Source: JBOHWJ01 sp050736615 | Lineage (GTDB): Bacteria > Desulfobacterota > Binatia > Binatales > Binataceae | Direction: 5' to 3' | Assembly: GCA_050736615.1 (NCBI GenBank) | Contig: JBOHWL010000223.1 | Location: forward strand, 1-9,332 | Length of the DNA: 9,332 bases | Part shown: positions 6,485 through 9,332 of the stretch, piece after piece | Numbering within the stretch: the first letter of the stretch is position 1 | How the letters are laid out: each line of letters begins with the position of its first letter | The notes under the pieces: model-generated | What the model saw: the letters and a program-made list of their open reading frames with translations, nothing else | Told to the model about the DNA's origin: nothing | Database searches by the model: none | Translations under genes and position numbers: made by a program

Positions 6485-7324
6485 ATGGCCAAGAACATTA
6501 CCGTCTGCCTGACCTTTGACTTCGACGCCATCTCGGTTTGGGTGGGCACTTTTCACGCGAAATCGCCCAGCGCCATTTCACGCGGGGAATTCGGCAATGT
6601 CGCCGCGCAACGTCTTCTGACGATGCTGCGCGAATGGGATATCAAGGCCACCTGGTTCATCCCCGGTCATACCGCCGACGCTTATCCCGACACCGTGACC
6701 AAGATCGCTGAGAGCCACGAGATCGGCCACCACGGTTATTTCCATGAACGTCCCAAGAGCGCGGAGGACGAGGCGCATGATTTCGACCGCGCCACCGAAA
6801 CGCTCAAACGCGTGACTGGGCAGACTCCGGTTGGCTACCGCTCGCCAGCCGCCGGCCTGATGAACACCACGCTCGAAATTCTGCTCGCGCGCGGTTTTCT
6901 TTATGACAGCAGCATGATGGGCAATGATTTCTCGCCCTACTATTGCCGCGTGGGAGATCAGGCCCCGCACGACGGACCATTCGTCTTCGGCAAGGAAACC
7001 GCGCTGGTCGAACTACCGTTCACCTGGGGACTCGACGATTTTCCGATTTTCGAACACGTATGGAGCCGCAACGGCGTCAACCAGGGCCTCGCGTCACCCT
7101 CACATGTGTACGAAATCTGGCAAGGCGATTTTGACTATTTGTACGATCGGCTCGGTGAGGGCGCCTATATCCTGACGATGCATCCGCAGGCGATCGGCCG
7201 CGGCCATCGCCTATTGATGATCGAGCGGCTGGTCAAGCATATCCGCGAGCGTGACGGCGTCACCTTCAAGACGATGCGCGAGCTGGCGCTGGAGTTCAAA
7301 CAGGCGCGGCCGCCGCGCAATTGA
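6485..7324 (+). CDS. Polysaccharide deacetylase-family protein, HP0310/PgdA-like
   Basis: A 279-residue CE4/NodB-fold hydrolase, expected to be cytoplasmic since no signal peptide is visible. ATG 6485 is preferred because AGGGAG (6472-6477) sits 7 nt before it and the N-terminus MAKNITV then matches Helicobacter pylori HP0310 (MAKEILV), as I recall that sequence. An ATG at 6479 would be one base from the ribosome site. Numbered from 6485: TFDFDA (10-15) supplies the metal and catalytic Asp pair (Asp12, Asp14); GHHGYFHE (81-88) supplies metal His83 and His87; GYRSPAA (117-123) is motif 3 with Arg119; LTMHPQ (230-235) carries His233. All core residues are present and length matches the group. 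Relatives include peptidoglycan deacetylase, allantoinase PuuE and cyclic-imide hydrolases, so the substrate could be a sugar N-acetyl group or a small cyclic amide; the sequence does not decide. It is a single gene whose 3' end overlaps the convergent GST gene by 29 bp. Confidence 0.88.
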   Translation: MAKNITVCLTFDFDAISVWVGTFHAKSPSAISRGEFGNVAAQRLLTMLREWDIKATWFIPGHTADAYPDTVTKIAESHEIGHHGYFHERPKSAEDEAHDFDRATETLKRVTGQTPVGYRSPAAGLMNTTLEILLARGFLYDSSMMGNDFSPYYCRVGDQAPHDGPFVFGKETALVELPFTWGLDDFPIFEHVWSRNGVNQGLASPSHVYEIWQGDFDYLYDRLGEGAYILTMHPQAIGRGHRLLMIERLVKHIRERDGVTFKTMRELALEFKQARPPRN

Positions 7325-8042
7325 TGGGGTACGCCGCCGGCGCGAGGCGGCGGAACTTCCTACCAATAGCCAGGTGCGCGCCGCGCCAGACCGTCGAAAC
7401 GATCAGCAGGCGCTCGCGCCATTGGTTTATCGGGTCCGACGCTTCCAGCAGCGATTGCGGTGCGATCGCGCGCGGCCACTGCAACGTGCCGAACAGGATG
7501 TAATCCGGATACAACGGTTCTTCCCCGCCCAAATAGGGGTGTGACCGCAGCGTCTGTCTGACCGGCTCGAGCGCGCGGCGCAAGGCGGTGAGATTCTGTT
7601 CGTAGTTGGCGCAAAAGTCTTCAATCGTCAGCTTAAACCGTGCTTCACGGCTTTGGCGAAAATACTCACGGTCGGCATCCGCCAGATGGTCAAGCACGTC
7701 GCGCATGACCAGCGGCGCGATCAGTGCATTGACGACCGTATCGACCCACGAGTTCATAAAGCGCGCCGGCGCCGGTCCGGTCGCGCCAAACAGCGACCGC
7801 CGTTCCGGATAGGCTTCCAGATAGCGAGCGATATCCCACGAATCGGCCACCGCGCGCTCACCGTCAACGATGACCGGCACGCGCTCGGAGTTGACGAACG
7901 CAATTGCCGCTTTGTCGGTGAAATGCCACGGAATGGTTTCCACCTCGAGACCCTTGTGCGCCAATGCCATTTTGGTGCGCCAGCAGTAAGGACTGAAGCG
8001 GCGCCGCTCATCGGCGGCGGCCAAATCATAGAGTTTGATCAT
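7296..8042 (-). CDS. LigE-like glutathione S-transferase
   Basis: A 248-residue cytosolic GST. The N-terminal thioredoxin-fold domain (1-80) has FSPYCWRTKMALAHKGL at 16-32, SERVPVIVDGE at 52-62 with the cis-Pro (Pro56) of the glutathione site, and DSWDIARYLE at 67-76 with the Asp67-Ser68 pair that holds the gamma-glutamyl group. The alpha-helical C-terminal domain includes LGGEEPLYPDYILFGTLQW (171-189), the usual 'GG..P..AD' region with Tyr-Pro before Asp. The ISPY/FSPY-WRTK-AL-HKG and SERVPVIVD pattern matches LigE-type beta-aryl etherases and related fungal/bacterial FuA enzymes, as I recall those sequences. Substrate is unknown: ether cleavage, dehalogenation or CoA-ester-related detoxification are all possible. 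Start ATG 8042 is bounded by an in-frame TAA two codons upstream; the ribosome site is weak. It is the third gene of the thiolase-DUF35 operon, 43 bp after DUF35. Confidence 0.85.
   Translation of the reverse strand: MIKLYDLAAADERRRFSPYCWRTKMALAHKGLEVETIPWHFTDKAAIAFVNSERVPVIVDGERAVADSWDIARYLEAYPERRSLFGATGPAPARFMNSWVDTVVNALIAPLVMRDVLDHLADADREYFRQSREARFKLTIEDFCANYEQNLTALRRALEPVRQTLRSHPYLGGEEPLYPDYILFGTLQWPRAIAPQSLLEASDPINQWRERLLIVSTVWRGAHLAIGRKFRRLAPAAYPINCAAAAPV
7304..7318. terminator. GC palindrome in convergent gene overlap
   Basis: GCGCGGC, one base, GCCGCGC: a near-perfect palindrome inside the 29-bp overlap (7296-7324) of the deacetylase and GST genes. On the minus strand it is followed by CTGTTTGA, a modest T-richness; on the plus strand by AATTGATG. 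It could act as a two-way transcription stop where the RNAs collide, but it lies in coding sequence in both directions and lacks a proper T-run. Confidence 0.25.
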
Positions 8043-8085
8043 AATTTATACTCGCACCAGCCGGCGGCGGGACTTGTTTCATCGC

Positions 8086-8502
8086 TTACTCCGTGGGCCG
8101 GAACTTGGGTAACGTCACTTCCGCCGTCACGTCGTCGAACATCACCTCGACGGGCATCCCCAGCCGCAGTTGATCAGGCTTGATGCCGGTCACCCACGAC
8201 ACCATCCTGACGCCCTCTTCGAGCTCGACGATCACCGGCGCATACGGCACCAGGTCGGCGAACTGCCGCATCATCGGCTGCATCGCGATGGTCCAGGAAA
8301 AGACTTTGCCTTTTCCGGACGAGCGCGCCCATGTCCATTCGAATGACCCGCAATGCGCGCACATGTCGCGTGGAATATGGCGCCACGTACCGCATCCGGT
8401 GCAGCGCTGGAAACGCAATTCATGGTCGCGGCAGAAGCGGTAGAACTCGGCCGCTTTGCCGCTCGCGCGAGGCAGCGGCAGTTTGTAAGTTTTGTCAGCC
8501 AT
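8086..8502 (-). CDS. DUF35 Zn-ribbon/OB-fold acyl-CoA-binding protein
   Basis: A 138-residue protein of the DUF35 (Zn-ribbon and OB-fold) family. An N-terminal helical hook (about 14-30, with FYRFCRDHELRFQRC) leads into a rubredoxin-like zinc ribbon with Cys34, Cys37, Cys48 and Cys51 (CTGC, ten residues, CAHC). An OB-fold follows from about 60 to 130, with the conserved GKGKVFSWTI (62-71), PYAPVIVELEEG (86-97) and a hydrophobic strand MVSWVTG. Such proteins bind acyl-CoA and act as scaffolds or partners of thiolases, as in the ChsH2 C-terminal domain with Ltp2 and the archaeal thiolase/HMG-CoA synthase complex. The ATG lies 6 nt after the thiolase stop; its ribosome site, GGAG (8513-8516), sits just before that stop, so translation is probably coupled and the two proteins likely form a complex. 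All four zinc ligands are intact. Confidence 0.92.
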   Translation of the reverse strand: MADKTYKLPLPRASGKAAEFYRFCRDHELRFQRCTGCGTWRHIPRDMCAHCGSFEWTWARSSGKGKVFSWTIAMQPMMRQFADLVPYAPVIVELEEGVRMVSWVTGIKPDQLRLGMPVEVMFDDVTAEVTLPKFRPTE

Positions 8503-8508
8503 CTTCGC

Positions 8509-9332
8509 TTATCTCCGCAAAATCGCCAGACCACCGTCGCCGAAATCGCCCCATCCCGTTACCAGTCCGATTTCAGCCTCCTTGACCTGCCGCGCGCCGC
8601 ATTCGTGGCGCAATTGACGCGCCGCCTCGACGATATGGTTAATGCCCCAAGCGTGCGCTTCGGACAACAATCCGCCATGCGTATTGAGCGGCAGCTCACC
8701 ATCCAGTTCAATCCGCCCGCCGGTGACAAAATCCTTAACTTCGCCGCGTTTACAAAAACCCATCGCTTCAATCTGCAGCATCACGACGTAAGTGAAGCAG
8801 TCGTAGACTTCGAGAAAGTCGATATCCTTATGAGTCACGCCCGCCATCTGAAACGCTTTGGGCGCCGCGAACGTCAACCCGATAACGAAAGGGTCCGGAC
8901 GTGCCGGGATATCGTCGGCCGGATAGGGATGGCCTTCGGCGACTCCGGAAATATAAACCGGATGATGACGCAAATCCTTGGCGCGCTCCGCCGAGGTTAC
9001 AATTAACGCGCATGCCGCGTCCGTTTCGAGACAGCAGTCATACAGGCGGAACGGATACGAAATCCAGCGCGCATTCAGGTATTCGTCCATGGTCAGCGGC
9101 CGCCCATGCATCAGCGCCTTGTCGTTGAGTTGGGCATGTTTGCGTTCGGTCACGGCAATCGTGCCCATCGCCTCGAAGGGCGTGCCGTACATTTGTTGAT
9201 GGCGCGTCGCCAGCCATGCGTACCATTGCGCCGGCACAGTCGCACCGTAAGGCAGATAAAACGCCCCGATCGTATTGGCGAGCGGATTGGGCGGCGGAAT
9301 GGATTTTTCAAGATTCTCGGCGCGCGCGCCGC
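8509..9332 (-). CDS. SCP2-type thiolase, N-terminus off the window
   Basis: The C-terminal 273 residues of a thiolase of the SCP-x/lipid-transfer type; the frame stays open to the right edge, so roughly 110-120 residues carrying the nucleophilic Cys are missing. Seen: TDAACALIVTSAERA (the strand and helix typical of the domain border), EVYDCFTY (equivalent of the NEAF-region motif), NTHGGLLSEAHAWG (the Asn-Gly-Gly and active-site His region, with AHA in place of GHP), and IGLVTGWGDFGDGG near the end. The usual C-terminal acid/base Cys (CxG) is absent, as in many SCP2-type and DUF35-partnered thiolases. It is followed 6 bp later by its likely DUF35 partner and then by the GST. Role is CoA-thioester C-C bond cleavage or formation, for example in fatty-acid, steroid side-chain or aromatic side-chain catabolism; direction and substrate are not shown by the sequence. 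Confidence 0.88.
   Translation of the reverse strand, partial: GARAENLEKSIPPPNPLANTIGAFYLPYGATVPAQWYAWLATRHQQMYGTPFEAMGTIAVTERKHAQLNDKALMHGRPLTMDEYLNARWISYPFRLYDCCLETDAACALIVTSAERAKDLRHHPVYISGVAEGHPYPADDIPARPDPFVIGLTFAAPKAFQMAGVTHKDIDFLEVYDCFTYVVMLQIEAMGFCKRGEVKDFVTGGRIELDGELPLNTHGGLLSEAHAWGINHIVEAARQLRHECGARQVKEAEIGLVTGWGDFGDGGLAILRR

Noticed and set aside
6141..6512. A 123-codon Cys- and Arg-rich frame upstream of the deacetylase
   Set aside because: It runs into the deacetylase start in another frame, has no ribosome site, and the composition is typical of non-coding GC-rich DNA.
6196..6556. Two minus-strand frames across the deacetylase start
   Set aside because: They overlap each other and the well-supported deacetylase N-terminus, and neither shows a domain or ribosome site.
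8353..9006. A 217-codon plus-strand frame antisense to the thiolase and DUF35 genes
   Set aside because: The minus-strand thiolase and zinc-ribbon motifs are unmistakable and the antisense product is Arg-rich and featureless.

Overview
The window looks like a chromosomal segment of a GC-rich, Gram-negative, probably metabolically versatile bacterium. An outer-membrane protein with a signal peptide, an RND/MMPL inner-membrane transporter and an exported beta-propeller point to a two-membrane envelope. The combination of a DUF1302 protein with MMPL and YCF48 genes, an SCP2-type thiolase with a DUF35 partner, and a LigE-like glutathione transferase fits environmental Proteobacteria, or deltaproteobacterial/Binatota-type lineages. 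That taxonomic placement is inference from gene content and is not proven by the sequence. No rRNA, tRNA, CRISPR array, insertion sequence or phage gene was seen.

Layout. Left half (43-5908, all minus strand), in order of transcription: a YCF48-like secreted beta-propeller, then an 810-residue MMPL/RND transporter overlapping it by 19 bp, then a 485-bp gap, then a DUF1302-family outer-membrane protein. Genes of these three families are known to cluster, usually with a DUF1329 gene. They are thought to form an envelope trafficking system for a hydrophobic substrate, but the substrate is not settled. No DUF1329 gene is visible here.

Middle (5909-6484): a roughly 570-bp divergent intergenic region. 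It holds a good candidate sigma70 promoter for the YCF48-MMPL operon, a weaker one for the rightward gene, and a perfect 8-bp-stem hairpin between them. It is followed by a plus-strand CE4/NodB-fold deacetylase that closely resembles the Helicobacter pylori HP0310 (PgdA)/PuuE subgroup.

Right (7296-9332, minus strand): an operon transcribed from beyond the right edge. It encodes an SCP2-type thiolase (its N-terminus is off the window), a DUF35 Zn-ribbon/OB-fold acyl-CoA-binding partner 6 bp downstream, and a LigE-like GST 43 bp further on. The GST and deacetylase genes converge and overlap by 29 bp at a GC-rich palindrome. The thiolase-DUF35 pair suggests C-C bond formation or cleavage on CoA thioesters. 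The pairing is known from steroid side-chain degradation (Ltp2/ChsH2) and from archaeal acetoacetyl-CoA thiolase/HMG-CoA synthase. A GST of the beta-etherase type beside it hints at catabolism of an aromatic or lipid-like substrate. Together with the envelope transporter genes, this could be a locus for handling hydrophobic compounds, but that link is an inference from proximity.
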